Shown here one piece after another: positions 44,354 through 54,480 of a stretch of DNA of 64,000 nucleotides (positions are counted from its first letter, which is position 1; every line of letters starts with the position of its first letter). The notes under the pieces were generated by a model. That model did no database searches. It was not told the DNA's origin and was given only the letters and a program-made list of their open reading frames with translations. Source of the DNA: Trichopria drosophilae (taxonomy: Eukaryota > Arthropoda > Insecta > Hymenoptera > Diapriidae); the NCBI GenBank assembly GCA_030407085.1, contig CM059582.1, positions 135,181,001 through 135,245,000 on the forward strand, read 5' to 3'. The position numbers were made by a program, and so were the translations under genes.

Positions 44354-45002
44354 ATGTCACATAAAGGACGAAATATCTATTCCAGTAACAGAAAAATATG
44401 TTTTTTTTTAATTACAAAAGTTTCTTGGCACAGAAAAATATGTGCTGACTCCGCTCGTATCCATAAAAAGTGTGTTTACGAAACTAATATTAATAAGTTT
44501 TTACAATTACAAGAGCTTGGAATACTGGTGCAATCTTTGATTAGGGATAAAGTGATTACGTTTGAAACTAGTGTTTGTAGAATTTGTTACAATAGATATT
44601 CTCGTAAGTTTGATGTCCTCTCTAACCAACTGATAAACTTCGATAATGGAGTTAATTTTGACTTTGAAATAGAAGAGAAAGATAACGTAATGCCTGATCA
44701 GTGTTCTAATGATGAGGATGTCGATAGCACGATTATGGATATTAATCTACAAATTTAAAAAAAAAATTCTAAAATTTCGTTCTTAAAAGATCGTTCCTTT
44801 ATAGTAAATTCCGATCGTAAAGCATACGTTGTTAAGAAGAGAAAACAGATTACAACTGCTATTTCAAAGGATATAAATAATAAATTACAAAAAATTTATA
44901 ATGTACCAAATCTCGAAGAAGAAAAAGAATCACAAGCTTGGTATGACAAATTTAGGCTTGCTCTAGAAAATTGCCCATCTCCAGAAAAAAAACAAAACAG
45001 TA
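44354..45002 (+). pseudogene. Unrecognised protein fragment broken by one stop codon
   Basis: ATG at 44354 opens 134 codons to TAA at 44756-44758. The same frame then continues open for about 80 more codons (KNSKISFLKDRSF..., ending AWYDKFRLALENCPSPEKK) until it runs into the dispersed repeat at 45003. The N-terminal part has a C..C/H-rich block (ICADSARIHKKCVYETN and VCRICYNRYSRKF) that may bind zinc, followed by an acidic stretch. The single stop in an A/T-rich run and the abrupt replacement of the 3' end by a repeat point to a decayed gene or transposon protein. I do not recognise the family with confidence; a zinc-binding mobile-element protein is my best guess. Confidence 0.5.
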
Positions 45003-45341
45003 TCGATATATTTCGTCCTACATTTTGGATTCTCCATTTTAAATTTTGCAAATCTGAGCCAGATTCGTGATCAGCGACCTCGAAAACCCCTGCGTACCTA
45101 GTTTTAGTTTGATTAAGTAACTTTTTAAGATTTTCGTCCTTCATTTTGGATACGCCATTTTGAATTTTACAAATCTGAGGTCAGATTCGTGATCAGCGTC
45201 ACCAAAAATATAACTGTATATCTGATAGTTCACAAGAATTCGCTAAATACTTTTTCTATTAACGCGTACTGCCTTTCGCCAATTTCAAAACAACATTTCA
45301 TCTAGACATAGACATTTAAAAGTTCTGACAAAATTCACGTG
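45003..45341 (-). repeat. Dispersed repeat, inverted partner of 36609-36890
   Basis: It contains two units with GGATTCTCCATTTTAAATTT and GGATACGCCATTTTGAATTT followed by AGATTCGTGATCAGCG, about 120 bases apart. It then continues collinearly with the inverted copy at 36609-36890 to CACGTGTAT. Confidence 0.8.
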
Positions 45342-46310
45342 TATCGGTCATGGACCGAATCCACACATAAACGAATTCACATAGTAAATTCTTGTTAATT
45401 CGGGAAAAACTGTCAACGTAGTTTATGGATAGTCCCCTCCCAAAACAGATGACAATATGAGAAACATATTCCTAAATGTAGTAATAATCGTATAAAAGCA
45501 CATTTTTTGAAGTTTTGTCCTAGAAAATTACCTTACCATCATTGTTCACTATGAAATTTGCAATCAGCGCATGAAATGATATAAGCATATGTGCTATGCT
45601 TACAGCAACATAATAGGAAATTTAATCTTCTCGAAAGAAGAAAATTGCAAACCATGTATATTTATTTAATAGTTGTTGAGGCCGCTGAATCGGACATCAG
45701 TTTTTCGAAATTAAAAATTGGCGTATAACATTTAAGAAATATTTTATACTAATATTAAATATTGGTGTCGAAAATCTCGGGTATTTTTTAGGGTACTGAA
45801 TACAAATGTGATATCAGTATTGTCAGCTTTCATATTGAGTGGCTCCAAAAATCCCTTCATTGTGGTTTTGTGTTTTTTATTGTGGTTTTTAAACTTTTGA
45901 CCAGCATATTGGATCCGTCATTTTGAATTTTTAAAAATTGATATCGGATTTGAATTCAGCGACCCTGAAAACATTTCGATATAAAGGCTTCCTTTTTTTT
46001 ATCGTTATAAGATTATTCACTGACTAATTATTTGGCCAATGGATTTCAAGTTTTTAAACTATATTTTTTATTAACAACAAATCATTATTCAAATTGCAGG
46101 AACACAGATATTTTTATGTTTATTAATGTATTAGGATAATAAAATGTATGAAAGTGATATTTTTGGTTATTTTTTGCAATAAAAATATATAATATAATAA
46201 AATCACATACGAACAGAGTGGATATACATGTCCGCTCGCCCTTCAAAAGAAGCGAAGGAAGCTTCAAAGGCAAAAGGAAGTAAAATCAAGAATAAATGTT
46301 TGAAAAATAA
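45342..46310. repeat. AT-rich with further diverged ATGGCGG-family words
   Basis: GGATCCGTCATTTTGAATTTTT at 45912 followed by ATATCGGATTTGAATTCAGCGACCC belongs to the ~120-base dispersed family; an older inverted partner lies at 45680-45720. No gene is seen. Confidence 0.5.
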
Positions 46311-46321
46311 TTATATTTCAC

Positions 46322-46442
46322 CTGAATTTTCAATCCAAGCGTGGTAGCGGGGATCTGTTTTTCCTGGAAAGCGAAATAGCCGATATCCATCTTCTTTCTT
46401 GTTTGGGCACTGCCGATATTGGCATCGAGTGCAAACGGACAT
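46322..46442 (-). CDS. Isolated THAP-like zinc-finger exon
   Basis: ATG at 46442 opens MSVCTRCQYRQC, then GYRLFRFPGKTDPRYHAWIE, and reaches a good donor TCAG|GTGAAA at 46322/46321. C4-x2-C7, the FxFP motif and the Trp about 30 residues after the second Cys are the hallmarks of the first half of a THAP (C2CH) DNA-binding domain; the C-x2-H half would be in the next exon. THAP first exons belong to chromatin factors or P-type transposases. No downstream exon is recognised in the region below it. The exon phase (1) does not match the start of the P-type transposase at 22.5 kb. Confidence 0.45.
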
Positions 46443-47470
46443 TGTTCTTAATAAGACAATTTTACTTTTTATAATCCAAAAGTAGTTTTTTACTGACAGC
46501 TTAAATAACGGAAACCGCACACAAAAGCACTATTTCGATGAAAATCGAAATCAGTACAAGCACTCAAACGGTTTCAATTACTAAAAATATCGTCCTTTGG
46601 GAACTTTTCGATGAACAAATTCTCTTTAAACGTGATCCTTTATCTCAAATAGAAAATTACTCCGCGCACGTCAGGAGACAATGTAACGGGTTAGCAACAA
46701 ACGAAACGGAAGAAAAATCGAATGTTTATATATCTTTCGATCTTGTATGTCCTTGTCGGCAAGGCGCGAAATCGAATGAAGTAAACTTTTTAATGCATGA
46801 ATACTGACGAATGCGTATGTGCAATATATCTGTATATATATATACTTACCGTACAAGTAAATTATTACGAAAATTTTCATGAAATTGATCAATTTAAAAA
46901 TACATGTAAAAAAAGGGATTTAAAATAATACGAGCATTTCAATTTTTAAAAGCCATTTGAAAATTTAGTAAAAAGATATAGACATTTTTCACAAAAGTTG
47001 CGGCAATTTCGAGAAAAAATGAACGTGATAAATACTTCGTCGAATAAAATGTTATTTTATTTTGTAAAAGTATACATGCAGAATATAGAAACAATATAAA
47101 ATTATGAAATAAGGTATGAAATAAATAGATAAAAGGATTATAGGCGTAAAGACATTATTCTACAACATAATATATTTGATATACTTTTAATTATGTAATT
47201 TGAATATATACATAAATATTATATATAAATATATACTTATTTTTCTACCTATGGTATTAAATTGTTTCAAAACAAAGTACATTACCGACATATGAATACA
47301 TACAATGTCGTGCATTCCGTCGGTATTTACTGGTGTATAGATTGCGTTTGCATGTAGACTTCTGTTTTACCACTGGACTTCGTTAGTAGTATTCATGAGT
47401 ATTCACGTCCGAGTGGCGAGAGGTCGCGATTATCAGCGCCTTTTTCACAAATTCAGTTCCCCATAAGGAA
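46443..47470. other. No gene recognised
   Basis: AT-rich; a short TA-rich tract lies at about 46830-46845 and another at 47200-47235. Confidence 0.5.
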
Positions 47471-47516
47471 GCGCAATCTCTCAACTCATCTCTGACACCG
47501 ATGACATATTTTGGTT

Positions 47517-48419
47517 CTAAAACCTTCTTTCGACACGACTACTACCACCAATAAAAGATTTAAGATCTAATACCTTCTTTCAACATGCCTTTTACAATCA
47601 ATAGAGTTTCACATCCAAACCTTCCTTCGATTAAATATTGACAACTTATACAAGATTTTAGATATAAAATCTTGTTTTGACCAATGTTTTACCATGTATA
47701 CAAGATCGTAGATTCCACATCTAGTTTCGACAAGATTTTTAAGATCGATAGACAATATCAGATCCGAAACCTTCTGTCGTAGAGAATTGTACCAGCGATA
47801 AATGATGTAAGGTCTAAAACTTTGTTTCGAACAAAATTTTAACACTGATGAAATATTTTGGTTCTAAAACCTTCTTTCGACAAGACTTCTACCACCAATA
47901 AAAGATTTAAGATCTAATACCTTCTTTCAACATGCCTTTTACAATCAATAGAGTTTCACATCCAAAACCTTCCTTCGATTAAACTTTGACAACTTATACA
48001 AGATTCTAGATATAAAATCTTGTTTTAACCAATGTTTTATCAAGTATACAAGATCTTAGATTCCACATCTAGTTTCGACAAGATTTTTAAGATCGATAGA
48101 CAATATCAGATCCGAAACCTTCTGTCGTAGAGAATTGTACCAGCGATAAATGATGTAAGGTCTAAAACTTTGTTTCGAACAAAATTTTAACACTGATGAA
48201 ATATTTTGGTTCTAAAACCTTCTTTCGACAAGACTTCTACCACCAATAAAAGATTTAAGATCTAATACCTTCTTTCAACATGCCTTTTACAATCAATAGA
48301 GTTTCACATCCAAAACCTTCCTTCGATTAAACTTTGACAACTTATACAAGATTCTAGATATAAAATCTTGTTTTAACCAATGTTTTATCAAGTATACAAG
48401 ATCTTAGATTCCACATCTA
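47517..48419. repeat. Tandem ~345-base repeat, left arm (about 2.6 units)
   Basis: Units begin TATTTTGGTTCTAAAACCTT at 47517, 47854 and 48202 (spacing 337 and 348). Each holds short sub-repeats of the form 'ccttctttcgac...aagatttaagatct'. The third unit is cut by the MITE at 48420. The same units, inverted, form 52282-52368 and 53769-54257 in the right arm, and parts derive from the element's own sequence seen in copy A. Confidence 0.85.
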
Positions 48420-48872
48420 CCCAGTAATCGAAAATGCATTCAGAAAAGATTTAAATGCATTCATTTCATACGTTTGAATACATTTTCTGCCCCTGTCGAA
48501 TCCGTATGAATAGAAAAATAAATTTTCATAAAATTTTTAATGCTTATGAATTCATTTATATCCAAAAATAATATGTACAAAAGAGAACTTGAATTCATTT
48601 GAATGCATATATAATATGTCGTAATGAACATATTTGCATTCGCATGGATTCATAATTAATATGTTCATTACGACATATTATATATGCATTCAAATGAATT
48701 CAAGTTCTTTTTTGTACATATTATTTTTGGATATAAATGAATTCATAAGCATTAAAAATTTTATGGAAATTTATTTTTCTATTCTTATGGATTTGACAGG
48801 GACAGAAAATGGATTCAAACGTATGAAATGAATGCATTTAAATCTTTTCTGAATGCATTTTCGATTACTGGG
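48420..48872. mobile_element. Foldback MITE, left-arm copy, TA target
   Basis: A 453-base near-perfect palindrome from CCCAGTAATCGAAAATGCAT to its inverse, flanked by TA (48418-48419, 48873-48874). The target itself is a perfect palindrome centred on TA: CCACATC-TA-GATGTGG, with about 28 bases of inverted flank each side. The short ORFs on both strands are artefacts of the symmetry. Confidence 0.85.
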
Positions 48873-49480
48873 TAGATGTGGAATCTAAGATCTTGTATAC
48901 TTGCCCTACTCGAAAAGGAGGATAGAAAAGTATAGGATTTTGTCCAATATTTTCCTATCCTATTTTTGGCACGAATTAATTCTATATTTTTCTATCCTAA
49001 CTAAAGTGGATAGAAATTGATACGTTTTGTTTCGATATTTTTCTATACTACATTCGTCACGAATTTCATCCCAGCAAACTGAAAAGGATTAACAAGAATT
49101 GAAAAATTGAATACTTCTAAATGACATTTTTCGATGCCCAGCAAACCAAGAATGATTGAGAAGCATTGAAACTTTCAATACTTCTGAATCCTATTTCTGT
49201 ATCCTTCAGTAAGAATTAAGAAGCATAGCAAATTTTAATTTTTTGTTTTTAAATTTTTTCCTCTTTGTATACAAAAAATTTTTTTTTTTATTTTTAATTT
49301 TATTATTATTTTTTATTTAATTCAAATATTTTTTAACTTTTTTTAGTTGATTTAATTATCTTAAGAAAGTTGTTCTCAAGCGGTCACCTATCAAAGTAGT
49401 GTTCCCCACCAAGAATACTTGACTAGAAACAACGATCGCGCGCGACACCGACCACTGGTTTACCACTGTCGATCACTATC

Positions 49481-50305
49481 CCCCCCAGAGGGGGAGGGCG
49501 TGTGGGCCCCTTCCGTTTCCTCGCCCGCGGAAGTGTGGAGCCTGCTAGTCCCTCCTTCGGGAAGGTTGTCGTTCCTGGGACAGCTCGAGACAACCTCAGG
49601 GGGCCCGCTGTTTGTCAGGTCGGCCTCCGCAAATGATCAAAGCGTGAGGCCCGTGACACGGCACGGGTCTCATCGGAATGCGCAGTGGCGCCTTTGAGAC
49701 GTGAGTGGCGTCCCATCTGGCTCCGGCCGATGGGCGCACAGGTTCAGCATGCAGGGGGGGGGGGCTTCGGCCCTTCGGGAGCTGGCGACCCCGCATACCA
49801 TCGAGCTGGGCAACCAATCCCGTGTAGGCAAGTACTCAACTGGTAGAGGGCTGGTGTTCGAATCATGGCCAGTCCTCGCAATGACACACCAGGTCACAAA
49901 ACGGTACTCTCGGGGGCTGTTCCAAGCGGGGTGACCTTCGGGGAACCCTTTCAGCCATTGGTGTTGGACTCGAGCGGGTAGTGGTTTCAATAGCCTGCAC
50001 GCTGGGCTAGTAGCATTCTGATAGGACTGGAAGGACTCTCCCCGGGTCTGTGAAGGTCTCGCTTGCTCCGCTGTGTGAGTTGCAATGCAACTCCGGTGCG
50101 ACCCTGCAGAGAGTCGTAGGGATTAGAAAGGTCCTCTCCTCACCGAGGAGCTCGAGAAGTCTTGCCGCTTGGAGAGAGATTGGTAGAGGCCCCGGAAGAA
50201 GGGGTCGCGCTTTGGTCCGGGCGTATCCCGGCTCCGCGCCGTGGGGCCCGAGCCTTAGAGCCTTGCGGCGGGTAAGGCTCGGTCAACAAATAACGAGGTG
50301 ACTAA
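49481..50305 (+). mobile_element. GC-rich retroposon with 14-bp target-site duplication
   Basis: 825 bases of GC-rich sequence in an AT-rich neighbourhood, flanked by perfect TGTCGATCACTATC repeats (49467-49480 and 50306-50319). The mirror arm (about 50926-50950) reads the same sequence once and uninterrupted, so it shows the empty site. Within it ACTCAACTGGTAGAG (about 49835) and TGTTCGAATCATGG (about 49853) resemble fused tRNA A and B boxes. Its 3' end GGTGACTAA lacks a poly(A). No long ORF. A tRNA-linked SINE or a truncated non-LTR element fits best. Confidence 0.75.
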
Positions 50306-50344
50306 TGTCGATCACTATCAGTAACGTAATATGATGTTTCTGTT

Positions 50345-50780
50345 ACACATTAAAATTTTTAAAAATTCTTAATTATCTCAAAAACGGCCAGAGATAAGCA
50401 AAATATGACAAAATTTTGGAGGCTATCTAAAGGGGGGATCCCATTGAGTCGGTTAATGCGTACATACGAACGAATTTTGAAAATTAGCAAAACTGAAAAT
50501 TTTCAAAATTCTCAAATATCTCGAAAACGGCAAGAGATAAGTAAAATCTGACAAAATTTTGGGGGGTATATCGATAGGGGGGATGACCTGGAGTCGATTA
50601 ATTCATACATCCAAACAGATTTTTGAAATTTTCAAAACTGAAAATTTCCAAATTCTCATATATCTCGGAAACGGCAAGAGATACGTAAAATCTGACAAAA
50701 TTTGGGGGGGGGGGTGTATTGATAGGGGGGATGACCTCGAATAGGTTAATTCATACATGTAAACAGATTGTAAAAATTTG
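50345..50780. repeat. Three tandem ~140-base units in the palindrome loop
   Basis: Each unit contains AAATTCTCA...ATCTCGAAAACGGCAAGAGATA, then AAATCTGACAAAATTTTGG and a G-run with GGGGGGATGACCT, starting at about 50365, 50510 and 50648. Diverged single copies are at 36085-36250 and, more weakly, 11940-12180. Confidence 0.75.
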
Positions 50781-51188
50781 CAAACCTGAAAAAGCCTGTC
50801 GACCTGGACGTAGAAAAATTACGGTGCGGAACATCTAGACACCGAAACCTACGGAGCGGTCGACCTAGACGTAAAAAACTACGGAGCGAAATACCTATAA
50901 GACACCAAAAACAGAAATATCATATTACGTTACTGATAGTGATCGACAGTGGTAGACCAGTGGTCGGTGTCGCGCGCGATCGTTGTTTCTAGTCAAGTAT
51001 TCTTGGTGGGGAACACTACTTGGGTAGGTGCCCGCTTGAGAACAACTTTCTTAAGATAATTAAATCAACTAAAAAAAGTTAAAAAATATTTGAATTAAAT
51101 AGAAAATACTAATAAAATTAAAAATAAAAAAAAAAATTTTTTGTATATAAAGAGGAAAAAATATAAAAACAAAAAATTAAAATTTGCT

Positions 51189-51471
51189 TGTTGTGTCCGA
51201 ACGATCGTAGGGCTGGGTGCTTCTTTTAACAATTCTCTATGAAAGTATTAATGCCTCAAACTTTATTAGGATTTATAACGATTATTACAACTCTTGTTTT
51301 GCTTACTCTACCGATCCGTGCCACTACCCGAAATCGAATGTCTCCCCGCTCATTCTTCTTTGCATACGCGTTCGCTCGCTCGCTTCTCACGCATGCGTAA
51401 TCCCATCAGTCTGTACATTCTATCCTATCTCGCTCTCTCTCTTACTTACATACTTGCATCTGTACATAACA
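51189..51471 (+). mobile_element. Solo LTR, 283 bases, 5-bp target duplication
   Basis: It begins TGTTGTGTCC and ends GTACATAACA (TGTT...AACA termini) and is flanked by TTGCT (51184-51188 and 51472-51476). The mirror position in the left arm (about 49222-49240, AGCATAGCAAATTTTAATT complement) lacks it. The length and 5-bp duplication fit a Copia- or Bel-type LTR left by LTR-LTR recombination. Confidence 0.85.
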
Positions 51472-51830
51472 TTGCTATGCATCTTAATTCTTACTGAAGG
51501 ATACAGAAATAGGATTCAGAAGTATTGAAAGTTTCAATGCTTCTCAATCATTCTTGGTTTGCTGGGCATCGAAAAATGTCATTTAGAAGTATTCAATTTT
51601 TCAATTCTTGTTAATCCTTTTCGGTTTGCTGGGATGAAATTCGTGACGAACGGAGTATAGAAAAATATCGAAACAAATCGTATCAATTTCTATCCACTTT
51701 AGTTAGGATAGAAAAATATAGAATTAATTCGTGCCAAAAATAGGATAGGAAAATATTGGACAAAATCCTATACTTTTCTATCCTCCTTTTCGAGTAGGGC
51801 AAGTATACAAGATCTTAGATTCCACATCTA

Positions 51831-52279
51831 CCCAGTAATCGAAAATGCATTCAGAAAAGATTTAAATGCATTCATTTCATACGTTTGAATCCATTTTCTG
51901 TCCCTGTCAAATCCATAAGAATAGAAAAATAAATTTCCATAAAATTTTTAATGCTTATGAATTCATTTATATCCAAAAATAATATGTACAAAAAAGAACT
52001 TGAATTCATTTGAATGCATATATAATATGTCGTAATGAACATATTAATTATGAATCCATGCGAATGCAAATATGTTCATTACGACATATTATATATGCAT
52101 TCAAATGAATTCAAGTTCTTTTACATATTATTTTTGGATATAAATGAATTCATAAGCATTAAAAATTTTATGGAAATTTATTTTTCTATTCATATGGATT
52201 CGACAGGGACAGAAAATGGATTCAAACGTATGAAATGAATGCATTTAATTCTTTTCTGAATCCATTTTGGATTACTGGG
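51831..52279. mobile_element. Foldback MITE, right-arm copy
   Basis: 449 bases, the mirror-arm counterpart of 48420-48872, with the same CCCAGTAATCG...GATTACTGGG ends and TA flanks. The two copies differ by scattered substitutions and a few short indels near the centre. Confidence 0.85.
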
Positions 52280-52368
52280 TAGCTGTGGAATCTAAGATCT
52301 TGTATATTTGATAAAACATTGGCCAAAACAAGATTTTATATCTAAAATCTTGTATAAGTTGTCAAAGT

Positions 52369-53763
52369 TGAAACGAATCGGAGTCAATTAATTAAAATCT
52401 TTCCAGACTCGTCCAAACATAAAAAGAAATATATGTCAAATTATTCGTCAATCATTATAAATATTATAAAATCATAGATTGGAATCGTGAGGTGCTGAAA
52501 TAAAACGACATAATTATCTTTGGTCATTCAAGTAAAATATATTTATCTTTGAATATTATAAATAATTGAATTCGTCATAACAATAAAATTATTAACACAC
52601 ACATACCAACATCATCGGTCAATTGCGAATATAAATAAAATAAGAGTCATTCCAATAAAATTAGTCATCGAGTCGTTGGTAAAGTATGTGAAGTCATTAT
52701 ATGTAAAATTGTCATTTCTATTTAGTAAACGGGATAAATTACGCGGAATAATAAATTAGGACGACGCGGACACACATTCATCTCATACACAGACATACAT
52801 TAATATATAGATACAAATTTGCGGTTGCATTACATGACATGACATTATACACATTAATTTTAAACATACCGCATTTCGGTGGGGAGAAGGAGCATTATGT
52901 TGGTTCTTCCCATGATGATGCTGCGTCCATTTTCATTCTGTTCTCCGTCGTCAAGGCTTTTTGTCCTGAGGACCGTCAGGAATCCACCAGTCGAAGTCGA
53001 TCGTATATTTGCTGGGTGAGCGCCTCCCCGGGTACCCTTTTTTCTTTGTAGCCGTCACCGCTTCCAGCACTTTTTAAAGCCTCAAAAAGGGGAAGCGGAC
53101 GGCTAATTCTCTTCTTTCTTGTTATTGTCAAATATGGGGAGTGGAATGCGCTCACCTTAGTTCTTCGATCTGGTGGGTCAGGTTTTCCTTAGGACACCGC
53201 AGATTCTCTGGAGCTCCGGACCCGTCCCGTCGACCTCGTGGCTCTAATGTATGCAGGTCCGGATTGCGGTGTCCACGTCCTCGTTGTCGGGAGAAGAGAG
53301 AGTGAGTCCATCCCCGGGAGTCCTATTTATAGACTTGGATCCTTTCCGGGTTCACCCAACCCCCTCAGTGAATCTTCCGGATTGTGGACGGAACTGTCAG
53401 TTTTTTGAATATCATTCGTCAATTTCAAACTGACAGCCCCGCCCGTCACATTTAAAGCCCGCGCCATTTCTTGGTATTCGCACATGCGCCCTCAATCCTG
53501 CCTGGCTCGTCGTTACTTCCGCGCATAGAGCGCTCCGACCGCGCTCGGAGCGCCGCGTCGTGAGTCCTCGGGTCTCTCCGTCTTCCCGCGTTTGATCACC
53601 AAGGCAGGTGAGGTTGGGTTCAGTTATTCGCATGTGCGAACCCGTCGTCTTTTTCCGATCCGGTTTTCTCCATTTTTTGAGTCTTTTCTTGATGTCTTAT
53701 TTTCGCTCCTTCTCTCCTTTACTCCTTCTCTCCTGCTCGCGGTCGAGTCAAACGGCTCGTTAC
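52369..53763 (+). mobile_element. Solo LTR-like element, 1,395 bases, AAAGT target duplication
   Basis: It begins TGAAACGAATCGGAGTCA and ends AACGGCTCGTTAC, flanked by AAAGT (52364-52368 and 53764-53768). It interrupts a ~345-base repeat unit whose intact form (GTCAAAGTTTAATCG) is preserved in the left arm. A homologous element with the same ends is at 58511-59960. The 5' two-thirds is AT-rich; the 3' third is GC-rich with CCCCGGGAGTCC and GCGCATGCGCC-like words. No ORF above 75 codons is credible. LTR identity is inferred from length, TG start and 5-bp duplication. Confidence 0.7.
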
Positions 53764-54480
53764 AAAGTTTAATCGAAGGAAGGTTTTGGATGTGAAACTC
53801 TATTGATTGTAAAAGGCATGTTGAAAGAAGGTATTAGATTTTAAATCTTTTATTGATGGTAGAAGTCTTGTCGAAAGAAGGTTTTAGAACCAAAATATTT
53901 CATCGGTGTTAAAATTTTGTTCGAAACAAAGTTTTAGACCTTACATCATTTATCGCTGGTACAATTCTCTACGACAGAAGATTTCGGATCTGATATTGTC
54001 TATCGATCTTAAAAATCTTGTCGAAACTAGATGTGGAATCTAAGATCTTGTATACATGGTAAAACATTGGTCAAAACAAGATTTTATATCTAAAATCTTG
54101 TAGAAGTTGTCAATATTTAATCGAAGGAAGGTTTGGATGTGAAACTCTATTGATTGTAAAAGGCATGTTGAAAGAAGGTATTAGATCTTAAATCTTTTAT
54201 TGGTGGTAGAAGTCTTGTCGAAAGAAGGTTTTAGAACCAAAATATGTCATCGGTGTTAAAATGTTGTTGTAAACAAAGTTTTAGACCTTAAATCTTGTAT
54301 CGCTGGTACAATTCTCTACGAAAGAAGGTTTCGGATTTGAAATTGCCTGTCGGTCTTAAAAGTCTTCTCGCAACTAGATTTTGAATTTAAGATATTGCAT
54401 ATATGGTAAAACATGTGTCGAAGGAAGACTTTAGATAAAAAATATACAAGTTGTCAAAATCTATTACAAAAAATTATTTG
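53764..54480. repeat. ~345-base repeat units, right arm and junction to the unique part
   Basis: These are the inverted counterparts of 47517-48419. At 54257 the mirror symmetry ends and the sequence continues collinearly with copy A (9700 downward). Confidence 0.85.

Noticed and set aside
22514..46442. The THAP half-exon at 46.4 kb as the missing first exon of the P-type transposase at 22.5 kb
   Set aside because: Both lie on the minus strand in the right order, but the donor is phase 1 while the usable acceptors before the transposase are phase 0 or 2. Both pieces also already include the conserved Trp region, so they overlap rather than complement each other.
49419..50301. ORFs in the GC-rich 825-base insert
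   Set aside because: High GC lowers stop frequency; the frames overlap on both strands and the insert behaves as a non-coding retroposon with a target duplication.
48634..52238. Identical 65-residue ORFs in the two MITE copies
   Set aside because: They are by-products of near-perfect palindromes, present on both strands; no homology or start context.
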